From Chitinophaga pinensis (GTDB taxonomy: Bacteria; Bacteroidota; Bacteroidia; NS11-12g; UBA955), in the NCBI GenBank assembly GCA_945860565.1, contig CAMAQS010000012.1:1-40767 (forward strand): 40,767 nt of DNA. The letters are read 5' to 3'. A program made the position numbers and the translations under genes. The notes under the pieces were generated by a model that made no database searches, was not told where the DNA came from, and saw nothing but the letters and a program-made list of their open reading frames with translations. Shown here piece after piece: positions 24,331 through 32,047 of this stretch. Each line of letters opens with the position of its first letter. Position 1 is the stretch's first letter.

Positions 24331-24338
24331 TAGATTTG
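24331..24338 (+). promoter_or_regulatory. -7 element TAGATTTG before the azurin gene
   Basis: Perfect TAnnTTTG, 37 nt upstream of the azurin ATG. No TTG at the expected spacing. Confidence 0.45.
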
Positions 24339-24375
24339 TGGACTATTTAAAATTCACCGTCAGAGTTCTTAAAAA

Positions 24376-24906
24376 ATGAAAAATACCGCAACCAATCCAT
24401 TATACGCATTCGTCATTTTCGGATTTGCTTTTTTTTCTTCTTGCGGTGAAAATACCAATAAATCTGACATCAAAAACTCAGATAGTACTAATAATACCAC
24501 AACAGAAACGGTTCAACAAAATAAAAAAGGTTTTTCGGACGTTGTAATTGAAGTTACTGATCAAATGAAGTTTACTTTATCAAAAATTGAGGTGAACGCC
24601 GGCGATACAGTGCAAATTACGTTCATTAATTCTGGCAAAATGCCTAAAGAGGCGATGGGTCATAACTGGACCTTGTTGCAATCTGCGGTAAAATTAGACG
24701 AATACGCTGCAGAAGCGGCAAAATATAAAGAAAACCAATATCAGGTAAAAGGCAGAGAAAACGATGTGATTGCTTTTACCCAGATTTTGGGACCTGGAGA
24801 AAAGGAAATTTTAAAATTTCCCGCTCCAATTAAGGGGAATTACAAATTTATTTGTACTTTTCCGGGCCATTACGGCATAATGCAAGGAGATTTCATTGTA
24901 AAATGA
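24376..24906 (+). CDS. Azurin-like blue copper lipoprotein
   Basis: 176 aa. Lipobox FFSSC23, then a Ser/Thr/Asn-rich linker (24-50) and an azurin cupredoxin domain. Type 1 copper ligands are in place: H96 (MGHNW), C160, H165 and M169 in CTFPGHYGIM. It carries electrons in the periplasm, tethered to a membrane. Divergent from the molybdenum operon (153 nt apart); a terminator follows its stop. Together with the cytochrome at the far end of that operon it may mark an electron-transfer neighbourhood, though no direct link is shown. Confidence 0.95.
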   Translation: MKNTATNPLYAFVIFGFAFFSSCGENTNKSDIKNSDSTNNTTTETVQQNKKGFSDVVIEVTDQMKFTLSKIEVNAGDTVQITFINSGKMPKEAMGHNWTLLQSAVKLDEYAAEAAKYKENQYQVKGRENDVIAFTQILGPGEKEILKFPAPIKGNYKFICTFPGHYGIMQGDFIVK

Positions 24907-24932
24907 TTATTTCATATAAGGGTTAGTATCTC

Positions 24933-24960
24933 AAAGGGTCGCTGTGGTTGGCGACCCTTT
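24933..24960. terminator. Terminator after the azurin gene
   Basis: Stem AAAGGGTCGC (24933-24942) with GCGACCCTTT (24951-24960), 8-nt loop. It overlaps the stop codon of the convergent DUF6702 gene by 2 nt and may end both transcripts. Confidence 0.75.
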
Positions 24961-25528
24961 ACTTTATCCTAAAATCTACTTTTGTACGTTCATTTGTAAG
25001 TTGTTCAGTTTTTCGATTTCCATTTACAATACAATGAACTATGTGTGTTTGACTATTAGTTTGCTTGAATAAGGCGGTATTTTCAAATTGAATCTTCTGA
25101 ATTTCTTTCAATTGCTTGTATGATATTTTTTTGATAGGCAACATATAAATCCAGGTTGCTTCTTCTTCTACAGACCATCCCTTTACAAATAAGGGAACAT
25201 TTAAAACAGTGATTTTTGATTTGGGTTTTCGTTGAAAACAAAGTGATAAATGGATGTGATTGTTAAAATATTGTGACAATTGTTTTTGGGACTCTTCTGT
25301 AGTTCGTTCTTCTGGTAGAAAATGAAACCCGTTTTCCTGTTGAAGTGCGCGTTGTAAATCGTCTGTAAATAGTTTAACTTCAACTAGGCAGTTATTGTCA
25401 ACAGAATTTTTGGTTTCGACAAAAATTTGTGAAACTCCTACAAAAAAAGGATGAGTAACAAATCCCATCACAAAGGGAATACACAATATACTAGTCAAAA
25501 AAAATCTCTGTTTTCTCATTTCCCTCAT
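24959..25528 (-). CDS. DUF6702-family exported protein
   Basis: 189 aa from ATG 25528; an ATG three codons later (25519) is equally possible. Signal peptide followed by THPFFVGVSQIFVETKN, the HPFyVsvteI start typical of the DUF6702 family, and a beta-rich mature part (EVKLFTDDLQRALQ, LSLCFQRKPK). Function unknown. In Bacteroidota this family commonly sits beside a HupE/UreJ-like protein and an M1 peptidase, as it does here, but in divergent orientation. Confidence 0.8.
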   Translation of the reverse strand: MREMRKQRFFLTSILCIPFVMGFVTHPFFVGVSQIFVETKNSVDNNCLVEVKLFTDDLQRALQQENGFHFLPEERTTEESQKQLSQYFNNHIHLSLCFQRKPKSKITVLNVPLFVKGWSVEEEATWIYMLPIKKISYKQLKEIQKIQFENTALFKQTNSQTHIVHCIVNGNRKTEQLTNERTKVDFRIK

Positions 25529-25538
25529 TTAAATTGCA

Positions 25539-25546
25539 CAAAAATA
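25539..25546 (-). promoter_or_regulatory. -7 element TATTTTTG before the DUF6702 gene
   Basis: Perfect TAnnTTTG on the minus strand, 10 nt upstream of the ATG at 25528, in the 26-nt space between the two divergent genes. Confidence 0.45.
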
Positions 25547-25554
25547 GGCGAACA

Positions 25555-26163
25555 ATGAATGATTTTAATCTGTGGTTAAGTGACTTTGTTCTATGGGCTA
25601 AAATTGGGATAGAGCACATTACAGATTGGCAGGGTGCTGACCACCTATTATTCATAGTGATAACCGCAGGATTTTATTCGCTTTCTGATTGGAAAAAGTC
25701 TTTGTGGTTAAGTTTGGCTTTTACATTAGGCCATAGCGTTACGTTGGTTCTTAGTACCTATCAGGTAATTTCCTTGCCTACCGTAGTTATTGAAGTTCTA
25801 ATTCCGATAACTATTCTGGTGGCGGTTATCTTCAGGATTTTTGAAACTTTGAATCTTTTGAACGCTTCACAACGATATTTATTTGCTACAATAATACTTT
25901 TTGGTTGCATTCATGGATTGGGATTTTCCAATGTGTTAAAATCAATGTTAGGAAGAGAGATGAATATTCTTAATCCTTTATTGGCATTTAATATAGGCCT
26001 AGAATTCGGACAGATATTGATATTAAGTTTTGTGATTATTTTAGGACATCTGGTTCAGAATATTTTAAATTACAGTCGAAGCATTTGGAATTGGTCGATT
26101 ATAGTTATAGTTGGAATTTCCTCAATCTATCTCATTTATGATAGATTAATGATGGTAATTTAG
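25555..26163 (+). CDS. HupE/UreJ-like membrane protein
   Basis: 202 aa from ATG 25555 (a TTG at 25534 would add 7 residues). Six or so helices with the family hallmarks: GIEHITDWQGADHLLFI at the first helix, TLGHSVTLVL, FGCIHGLGFS and an acidic residue in NIGLEFGQIL. HupE and UreJ are linked to nickel uptake in hydrogenase or urease operons; in Bacteroidota the same fold is found without nickel enzymes, so metal transport here is only suggested by the conserved His/Asp residues. Next to DUF6702 and M1 peptidase genes. Confidence 0.85.
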   Translation: MNDFNLWLSDFVLWAKIGIEHITDWQGADHLLFIVITAGFYSLSDWKKSLWLSLAFTLGHSVTLVLSTYQVISLPTVVIEVLIPITILVAVIFRIFETLNLLNASQRYLFATIILFGCIHGLGFSNVLKSMLGREMNILNPLLAFNIGLEFGQILILSFVIILGHLVQNILNYSRSIWNWSIIVIVGISSIYLIYDRLMMVI

Positions 26164-26213
26164 ACTTTTCCATTGATAAGGATTTTGTATATTCGCTCTT
26201 TTATAGCCATTTT

Positions 26214-28703
26214 ATGCAACGAATTTTACTACTAACTGCCTTAATATTTGGATTTAACCGAACAAACGCTCAGAATATCCCAAATAATCCAAAGTCAAAC
26301 CATGGGAACAAGTTTGAACAATTGGGAAGTATTTTGGCAGATCCAAATGAATATAGGGCTGCTTCAGGTGCGCCGGGCCATGCATACTGGCAACAAAAGG
26401 CAGATTACGTCATTAATGCTGAACTTTTAGAAACGCAGCGTATTTTAAAAGGCGAAGAACAAATTACTTATCACAATCAATCACCAGATGCACTCGATTA
26501 TTTGTGGCTGCAATTAGACGAAAATGAACATTCCCCAACGGGTGAATCCAATTATTTCAATGAAAGTAAATTTCAGCAGCCCATTACCCCAGATCAGTTG
26601 AATGGCTTAGATGTAAAAGAATTATTGGCCGGTTATGGTGTAAATATTGAATGGGTTAAGGATGCAAAAAACAATCCTCTACCTTATGTTATTAATTATA
26701 CAATGATGCGGGTAGATCTACCCAAGCCGCTTAAACCGGGGGAAAAATTCATTTTCAAAATTAAATGGGACTATAAAATTCCTGAAAAAATGAAAATTGG
26801 AGGCCGCGGTGGATATGAATTTTTTAAAGAAGACGGCAATTGTCTGTTCACTATTTCTCAGTGGTACCCTAGAATGTGTGTTTATTCAGATTATCAAGGA
26901 TGGAACCACAAACAGTTTACAGGAAGGGGTGAATTTTCTTTGGTTTTTGGGGATTATGATGTGAGTATGACTGTTCCTTCGGACCATATAATTGCAGCTA
27001 CAGGAGAGTGCAACAATTACAATGAAGTATTGAGTGCTGAGCAACTTAAACGCTGGAAATCCTCACAAAGCGCGTTAACTCCAATGCAAATTGTTACATT
27101 AGAGGAAGCATTGGCAAAGGAAAAAAATCCAATATTGGACCCTTCAGATAAAAATATTTCCTTGAAAAAAACATGGAGATACAGTGCCAAAAACGTACGC
27201 GATTTTGCTTGGGGCAGTTCAAGAAAATTCACTTGGGATGCAATGGGTGTAGATGTAAAAGGCAAAAAAGTTATGTGTATGAGTTACTATCCCAAGGAAT
27301 CTTATCCATTATACAACAAATATTCAACCAAAGTGGTTGCACACACCATTCTTACTTATTCAAAATATACAATCCCCTATCAATATCCAGTTGCCATTAG
27401 CGTTGAAGCTTCGTCTGGAATGGAATATCCAATGATTTGTTTTAATTATGGTAGAACGGACAAAGAAGGCAATTACTCTAAAGAGACGAAATATGGGATG
27501 ATTGGAGTAATCATTCATGAAGTTGGACACAATTTTTTCCCTATGATCATTAATTCTGATGAACGTCAATGGAGTTGGATGGATGAAGGGTTAAATACGT
27601 TTGTACAATTTTTAGCCGAGCAAGAGTTCGACAATGATTATCCATCTAGAAGAGGTCCTGCGCATAAAATTGTGGATTACATGAAGTTGCCAACAGAAAG
27701 ATTGGAACCAATAATGACAAACTCAGAAAACATTATAGAGTTTGGTCCGAACGCTTATGCTAAACCTGCCACTGCCTTAAATATATTGCGTGAAACAGTT
27801 ATGGGAAGAACCCTATTTGATCATGCATTTAAAACATATTGTGAGCGTTGGGCTTACAAACACCCTACCCCATCAGACTTTTTCAGAACAATGGAAGATG
27901 CTTCGGGTGTTGATTTAGATTGGTTTTGGAGAGCTTGGTTTTACGACATTGAACCAGTTGATATTGCATTAGACAGTGTCGTGGCCTTTAAGGTATTTTC
28001 ACCAGAAAAAATGCCACTTAAAGCGGATAGTTTTGAAAATGTAAAACTTGAAGCGATTGCTGTTCCAGGCAATCCGAGACGCAGAAACCGCAATTTAGCG
28101 CCGCAACCAGAAGATACTTATTTGCATGTATCGAGATTGCGAAATAAAGCTGAAAAAATGTCTTTTGCGGTAGAACGAGATACTTCATTGAGGGATTTTT
28201 ATGATTCTTACAACTCGAAAATAGACACGGCCGCCGATAAATATTACGAAATGAACAGGCAACGCGATACTGCACAAAAAGTAAATGTAAATTTAAAATA
28301 CCCAAATTTAACGTTGTTAACGCCCGAGGAATTGATTAAATATTCCAATAATTATTACTATGAATTAACATTAAAAAATCTAGGTGGAGCGGTAATGCCT
28401 GTAATAATTCGTTGGAATTTCGTAGACGGCACCTCTGAGGTTGAATATATCAGTGCATATATATGGAGAAAAGATGAGTATCAAGTAACCAAAGGTTTTG
28501 TTAAATACAAAGAAGTTGCGAGCATTGTTATCGATCCATTCCGTGAAACAGCGGACATAAATGAAGGCAACAACCAGTGGCCGGGGGTAAAAATGTTATC
28601 GAGATTTGAAATATACAAATCTAAATCAGGCGACAACGAAACCCCAAGTAATCCAATGAAGCGAAACAAAGACTTCCGCAAAAAGACATTTAGGAAATAT
28701 TAA
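26214..28703 (+). CDS. M1-family metallopeptidase
   Basis: 829 aa, signal peptide ending TNAQ. Zinc site H435-EVG-H439 with E458 eighteen residues on (HExxH-x18-E), and SSGMEYP in the position of the GxMEN exopeptidase loop, which supports aminopeptidase activity on peptides in the periplasm or at the surface. The N-terminal ~330 residues form the usual beta-saddle; the region after ~610 holds a beta-rich C-terminal part with a Asp/Lys-rich helix. It follows the HupE-like gene by 50 nt; TATATTCG at 26188-26195 is a possible -7 variant. No T9SS tail is evident. Confidence 0.93.
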   Translation: MQRILLLTALIFGFNRTNAQNIPNNPKSNHGNKFEQLGSILADPNEYRAASGAPGHAYWQQKADYVINAELLETQRILKGEEQITYHNQSPDALDYLWLQLDENEHSPTGESNYFNESKFQQPITPDQLNGLDVKELLAGYGVNIEWVKDAKNNPLPYVINYTMMRVDLPKPLKPGEKFIFKIKWDYKIPEKMKIGGRGGYEFFKEDGNCLFTISQWYPRMCVYSDYQGWNHKQFTGRGEFSLVFGDYDVSMTVPSDHIIAATGECNNYNEVLSAEQLKRWKSSQSALTPMQIVTLEEALAKEKNPILDPSDKNISLKKTWRYSAKNVRDFAWGSSRKFTWDAMGVDVKGKKVMCMSYYPKESYPLYNKYSTKVVAHTILTYSKYTIPYQYPVAISVEASSGMEYPMICFNYGRTDKEGNYSKETKYGMIGVIIHEVGHNFFPMIINSDERQWSWMDEGLNTFVQFLAEQEFDNDYPSRRGPAHKIVDYMKLPTERLEPIMTNSENIIEFGPNAYAKPATALNILRETVMGRTLFDHAFKTYCERWAYKHPTPSDFFRTMEDASGVDLDWFWRAWFYDIEPVDIALDSVVAFKVFSPEKMPLKADSFENVKLEAIAVPGNPRRRNRNLAPQPEDTYLHVSRLRNKAEKMSFAVERDTSLRDFYDSYNSKIDTAADKYYEMNRQRDTAQKVNVNLKYPNLTLLTPEELIKYSNNYYYELTLKNLGGAVMPVIIRWNFVDGTSEVEYISAYIWRKDEYQVTKGFVKYKEVASIVIDPFRETADINEGNNQWPGVKMLSRFEIYKSKSGDNETPSNPMKRNKDFRKKTFRKY

Positions 28704-28918
28704 GTTTTAAATCCTCCATTTTAGAATATCTGCCTTTCTAATGTTTTATTAAGTTTAGAATCACAAAACTTACTTTTTGATTTGTGGGGGATATTTATTG
28801 TACTATTTTAGAAAAAAGCAAAAAAAAACAAAGGTGGGTTCCTGTGTTCAACTAATTGATTGACAATGCAAAATTAAAGTTTATTGAATTTTATTTTGCA
28901 GTTTCTAAAAAAAAGTTA

Positions 28919-28946
28919 TTGAAGTTCCATTAAAAGACTACCTTTG
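28919..28946 (+). promoter_or_regulatory. Promoter of the cold-shock gene (TTG-N17-TACCTTTG)
   Basis: TTG at 28919-28921, 17 nt, then a perfect TACCTTTG at 28939-28946. The ATG is 13 nt downstream, so the long structured leader of enterobacterial cspA is absent. Confidence 0.7.
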
Positions 28947-28959
28947 TTTTTTTATTAAA

Positions 28960-29154
28960 ATGAACACAGGTAAAGTAAAATTTTTCAATGAAACCAAAGG
29001 TTATGGTTTTATTGCTGATGAGAACTCAAATGAAGAGTATTTCACTCACATCACTGGTCTTATCGACACAATTAAAGAAGGCGATCTAGTTGAATTTGAA
29101 TTAGAAGAAGGCAAAAAAGGCTTAAACGCCGTTAATGTCAAAGTAGTTCATTAA
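28960..29154 (+). CDS. cspA: Cold-shock-domain protein
   Basis: 64 aa, a single OB-fold cold-shock domain. RNP1-like KGYGFI is present; the RNP2 position reads YFTHIT instead of VFVHF. It binds single-stranded RNA or DNA and acts as an RNA chaperone. A clear promoter lies directly upstream with a very short leader, and a hairpin terminator follows at 29221. The region before it (28704-28918) contains one GGGGGAT motif and A-runs but no gene. Confidence 0.95.
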   Translation: MNTGKVKFFNETKGYGFIADENSNEEYFTHITGLIDTIKEGDLVEFELEEGKKGLNAVNVKVVH

Positions 29155-29220
29155 CATAAAAGGGGTTAAACCTCAGTTACAAAATTACCTTTACTATTTT
29201 TCTTCTTAGGAAGACTTTGA

Positions 29221-29244
29221 AAGCCCTGCAATATCGCGGGGCTT
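29221..29244 (+). terminator. Terminator after the cold-shock gene
   Basis: Stem AAGCCCTGC (29221-29229) with GCGGGGCTT (29236-29244), one G-U pair, 6-nt loop, followed by TTTATTTT. A second 7-bp hairpin, GCTTCCC with GGGAAGC (29252-29258 and 29272-29278), lies just after. Confidence 0.75.
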
Positions 29245-29282
29245 TTATTTTGCTTCCCCCGATAGTTATCTGGGAAGCTCAG

Positions 29283-29406
29283 TGCGGGCAGAAAATTTTC
29301 AGCCCCGACATTTTATGCAGCAACTATTCTTAAACATTGCTCTGAATGTTGGGGAAGAAAAAAATAGCAAAATATGAAAGCAGAAGATTTTCTGCCCCGA
29401 TGCGCA
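29283..29406. repeat. REPIN-like unit 1: two inverted GCAGAAAAT palindromes
   Basis: Left element 29288-29310 (GCAGAAAATTTTCAGCCCCG) and right element 29380-29400 (GCAGAAGATTTTCTGCCCCG) are each nearly palindromic; the outer ends GTGCG and CGCAC also pair. The ~70-nt interior holds a weaker third copy (GTTGGGGAAGAAAA). The same pair arrangement recurs at 30034-30145 on the other side of the next gene. Confidence 0.6.
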
Positions 29407-29499
29407 CTTCGATTGGATATTTTCTCATTTTTCACAATTTTTTAGAGTTTGGCACAGCGTTTGTAAAATACCTATCAAATAACACTAAACAAAAACAAC

Positions 29500-29973
29500 A
29501 TGAAAAAAATTACTACACTTTTCGCTTTGGCTTTCATCATGGTAGGATCTACCTTCGCTCAACAAGCTATTTCTGGTGCAATCTTCGCTTCTAATCCTGC
29601 TCGTTTCAACGGAAGAACTGTTACCGTTAAAAATGTACAGTTAAACATGACAAATATTACTTCTACTACTGGAACGGTTGCTCCAGGTGGTGCTGGTGTT
29701 CAAGCTGGACCTGCTGGACCATCACATGGTGCTCCAGGACCTAATGGTGCTGGAACTGCTGTGGTTCGTTGCAACCCTCCTAAAGGTTACCAAAAATTAG
29801 ATGTTGATTTCATCGAAGAGCCTGATTACCAAGGATGTTTCTTCATGAAAGAAGTAATGTTCAACCAATTGAAAAAAGAAACTGGTATGCAAGATAAAGT
29901 AGATGTTCAATTGACTTTCCGTGGAGACGCAAAAGTTGGTTACATGGTTACTTTCTACAGATTAGGTAAATAA
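29500..29973 (+). CDS. Secreted Gly/Pro-rich protein, probably highly expressed
   Basis: 157 aa, signal peptide ending TFAQ (about residue 20). The mature protein has an N-terminal beta-like part (FNGRTVTVKNVQLNM), a collagen-like Gly/Pro/Ala stretch around residues 62-87 (GGAGVQAGPAGPSHGAPGPN), and a C-terminal part with two cysteines (RCNPP, QGCFF) that may form a disulfide. I do not recognise the family. Codons are strongly biased to GCT, GGT, CGT, ACT, AAC and TTC, unlike the AT-ending neighbours, which points to high expression; the very strong terminator fits this. It is bracketed by two REPIN-like units. Confidence 0.85.
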   Translation: MKKITTLFALAFIMVGSTFAQQAISGAIFASNPARFNGRTVTVKNVQLNMTNITSTTGTVAPGGAGVQAGPAGPSHGAPGPNGAGTAVVRCNPPKGYQKLDVDFIEEPDYQGCFFMKEVMFNQLKKETGMQDKVDVQLTFRGDAKVGYMVTFYRLGK

Positions 29974-30000
29974 TCTTTTATTACTTCTAACCCTTACAGA

Positions 30001-30032
30001 AAGTCCCCCGCGATACCGCGGGGGACTTTTTT
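30001..30032 (+). terminator. Very strong terminator after the Gly/Pro-rich protein gene
   Basis: 12-bp perfect GC-rich stem (30001-30012 with 30017-30028), loop ATAC, then a T-run. Confidence 0.9.
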
Positions 30033-30033
30033 T

Positions 30034-30145
30034 TGTTGGGGCTGAAAATTTTCAGCTCCAACAAAATATTCTGCAAATATGTTATATGATTCACTTTCGT
30101 TCAGGACACAAATAACATCATTCACAGAAAATTCTCTGCCCCAAC
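30034..30145. repeat. REPIN-like unit 2: inverted palindromes
   Basis: Left element 30034-30063 is a 30-bp palindrome around GCTGAAAATTTTCAGC with one G-T mismatch; the right element 30124-30145 reads CAGAAAATTCTCTGCCCC and is inverted with respect to the left (shared GTTGGGGC end). About 60 nt lie between. Matches unit 1 at 29283-29406 in design and core sequence. Confidence 0.6.
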
Positions 30146-30232
30146 TATTCAATTAGACAATGCATTATAAAATGTCATTTTTAAGCAATTACATAAAATT
30201 TTAAAAAAGTTTGTTTAATTTCGAATGAAAAT

Positions 30233-30688
30233 ATGAAAAACAAATTTTTATTATTATCAATCGCAGCAATAGGTGCAATGAGCATTTTCAGCTGTAAAGA
30301 CGAAGAAGAAACAAAAACATCAACCCCAAGCGTAGTGGGTACATGGGAAATGAGCAAATTAGGTGTTAAAGTTTATTTTGCTGGTGTTAAATTTGCGGAT
30401 ACCACAATTTTGCCAGAGGCTGGAACATCTTCAATGGCCGTAATTAAAGAAGATAAATCTATTATGCTAATAGACAAAGATGGTAGTGGTTCTGATACTA
30501 CATTTGGTACTTACAACATTACTGGAACTAAAATGGTTTTAAATCTTATTGACCCAACAGATGGTCCTTATACAGAAGAGTATGAAAATTTATCGTACAA
30601 TGCCACTGAAATGACTTTTACTGGATATGAGCCAAATAAAACGGATTTAAATAGAACTGAAATCACTCCGACTTTTAAAAGAAAGTAA
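30233..30688 (+). CDS. Lipocalin-like lipoprotein, tandem copy 1
   Basis: 151 aa. Lipobox IFSC21, an acidic linker (KDEEETKTS), then a lipocalin-type GxW start (VVGTWEMSK) and repeated beta strands with GTYNITGTK and the C-terminal GYEPNKTDLNR, ending FKRK. Small lipid-anchored beta-barrel; ligand unknown. First of five paralogues in a row; nearly identical in layout to copy 3 (31447). The -7 element may be TAATTTCG (30216-30223), without a TTG at 19 nt. A hairpin terminator with core ACGCCTTC follows, repeated after copies 2 and 3. Confidence 0.85.
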   Translation: MKNKFLLLSIAAIGAMSIFSCKDEEETKTSTPSVVGTWEMSKLGVKVYFAGVKFADTTILPEAGTSSMAVIKEDKSIMLIDKDGSGSDTTFGTYNITGTKMVLNLIDPTDGPYTEEYENLSYNATEMTFTGYEPNKTDLNRTEITPTFKRK

Positions 30689-30710
30689 TATAAAATCAAT
30701 TTACAAAAAA

Positions 30711-30740
30711 AACGCCTTCCCAAAAGAAGGCGTTTTTTTT
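30711..30740. terminator. Terminator after lipoprotein copy 1
   Basis: AACGCCTTC (30711-30719) pairs with GAAGGCGTT (30726-30734), A-run before and T-run after, so it may work on both strands. Part of the duplicated unit. Confidence 0.85.
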
Positions 30741-30796
30741 GTATTAAATATTCATTTTTCTCCACGATTTATGCATTCAAATCAAATTAATTATTG

Positions 30797-30826
30797 TTGG
30801 AATTGACCATTAGATATTTATTTTCG
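30797..30826 (+). promoter_or_regulatory. Promoter of lipoprotein copy 2 (TTG-N19-TATTTTCG)
   Basis: TTG 30797-30799, 19 nt, then TATTTTCG 30819-30826. The same spacing is found before copies 3 and 4. It shows that TTG codons at 30794-30799 are promoter sequence, not starts. Confidence 0.55.
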
Positions 30827-30832
30827 TATTAT

Positions 30833-31303
30833 ACGAAAAATAAATTTTTTCTATTATCAATTGCAGTAATTAGTACAATTAGCATTTTTAGTTGCAAAAA
30901 ATATGAACCAACAACAACAACATTTCTAATTCCTGCTGACACAAGTATTTTAGGATCTTGGGAGCGGACTAAAATGAATCTTAAAACTTACTCTGGTGGA
31001 AATTTATTTACTGACACTACGACGATACCTGAAGCGGGCGTTTCTTATTTTTTGAAGTTCACTGAGGATAAGTCAATCCAATTAATTGGTAAAAACAATG
31101 GCAAATCTGATACAATTCCAGGCACCTACAATATTACAGATTCTATAATGGTTTGGAATTTAATTCATCCAATAAATGGTCCTTTTACGCGAGAATTTGA
31201 AAATTTGACTTTCGACAATACCAATTTAGCCTTTACATTATATGATCCAAATAAAACAGACCGAAATAGAGTTGAAATAACCTATACATACAAAAGAAAT
31301 TAA
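30833..31303 (+). CDS. Lipocalin-like lipoprotein, tandem copy 2, conserved start codon lost (ACG)
   Basis: The frame is intact to the stop and encodes the same protein type as copies 1 and 3 (lipobox IFSC, LGSWERTK, GTYNITDS, YDPNKTDRNR, ending YKRN), but the codon at the conserved start is ACG (30833-30835), where copies 1 and 3 have ATG in the same context (TTCGTATTAT before it in copy 3). In-frame TTG codons upstream (30794, 30797, 30803) lie in or before the promoter, so they would not be on the mRNA. The gene is either silent or started weakly at ACG. Product from ACG would be 156 aa. Confidence 0.75.
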   Translation, partial: TKNKFFLLSIAVISTISIFSCKKYEPTTTTFLIPADTSILGSWERTKMNLKTYSGGNLFTDTTTIPEAGVSYFLKFTEDKSIQLIGKNNGKSDTIPGTYNITDSIMVWNLIHPINGPFTREFENLTFDNTNLAFTLYDPNKTDRNRVEITYTYKRN

Positions 31304-31320
31304 TTTCAAATACGTTCATA

Positions 31321-31354
31321 AAAACGCCTTCACCAAATTGAAGGCGTTTTTTTT
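31321..31354. terminator. Terminator after lipoprotein copy 2
   Basis: 12-bp stem AAAACGCCTTCA (31321-31332) with TGAAGGCGTTTT (31339-31350), 6-nt loop, T-run. Confidence 0.88.
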
Positions 31355-31410
31355 GTATTAAATATTCACTTTTCAGCACGATTTATGTATTCAAACTAAA
31401 ATAATCAAAG

Positions 31411-31440
31411 TTGAAATTAGCCAAAATTTAATTAAATTCG
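31411..31440 (+). promoter_or_regulatory. Promoter of lipoprotein copy 3 (TTG-N19-TAAATTCG)
   Basis: TTG 31411-31413, 19 nt, TAAATTCG 31433-31440, ATG 6 nt later. Supports TAnnTTCG as a working -7 variant in this genome. Confidence 0.6.
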
Positions 31441-31446
31441 TATTAT

Positions 31447-31902
31447 ATGAAAAATAAATTTTTAATTTTATCCATTGCCACTATAAGTGCAATGAGCATT
31501 TTTAGCTGCAAAGACGATGAAGAAACCAAAACAACTAATGCAAGCATTGTTGGTACATGGGAAATGAGTAAAATGAGTGTTAAGGTTTATATTGCCGGTG
31601 TAAAATTTGTGGATACCACAATTATGGCCGAAGCTGGTACGTCTTCAGTTGCCGTAATTAAAGAAGATAAGTCTATTATGCAAATTGAAACAGATGCTTC
31701 TGGTTCTGATACTATTTTTGGTACATATAACATTACAGGAACTAAATTCGTACTGAATCTGGTTGACCCAACAGATGGGCCTTATACAGAAGAGTATGAA
31801 AATTTATCATACAATGCAACAGAAATGTCATTCACCGGATATGATCCAAATAAAACAGATCTAAACAGATCTGAATTTACCCCAACTTTCAAACGGAAAT
31901 AA
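31447..31902 (+). CDS. Lipocalin-like lipoprotein, tandem copy 3
   Basis: 151 aa, closest relative of copy 1: same lipobox (IFSC21), IVGTWEMSK, DTTIMAEAGTSS, GTYNITGTK, DGPYTEEYENLSYNA, GYDPNKTDLNR and FKRK end. Differences are scattered substitutions, so the duplication is not brand-new. Intact promoter, start and terminator make this and copy 1 the two clearly functional members. Confidence 0.87.
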   Translation: MKNKFLILSIATISAMSIFSCKDDEETKTTNASIVGTWEMSKMSVKVYIAGVKFVDTTIMAEAGTSSVAVIKEDKSIMQIETDASGSDTIFGTYNITGTKFVLNLVDPTDGPYTEEYENLSYNATEMSFTGYDPNKTDLNRSEFTPTFKRK

Positions 31903-31919
31903 TTTAAAAACCTCTCATC

Positions 31920-31953
31920 AAAACGCCTTCACCAAAATGAAGGCGTTTTTTTT
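31920..31953. terminator. Terminator after lipoprotein copy 3
   Basis: AAAACGCCTTCA (31920-31931) with TGAAGGCGTTTT (31938-31949), loop CCAAAA, T-run; same hairpin as after copies 1 and 2. Confidence 0.88.
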
Positions 31954-32011
31954 GAGCTTTAATAAAACTGTTTTGAACTTTCCCATAGAATAACCTAATG
32001 CTACCGGTTGT

Positions 32012-32041
32012 TTGTATTAACCTCGTAAATCTCTATTTTTG
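32012..32041 (+). promoter_or_regulatory. Promoter of lipoprotein copies 4-5 (TTG-N19-TATTTTTG)
   Basis: TTG 32012-32014 (within TTTG), 19 nt, perfect TATTTTTG at 32034-32041. ATG 7 nt later at 32048. Among the best promoters in the window. Confidence 0.7.
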
Positions 32042-32047
32042 TTTACA

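Noticed and set aside
30711-31953. Three similar ACGCCTTC hairpins considered as a CRISPR-like or REP array
   Set aside because: Their spacing equals the lipoprotein gene unit and each is followed by a T-run after a stop codon, so they are duplicated terminators.
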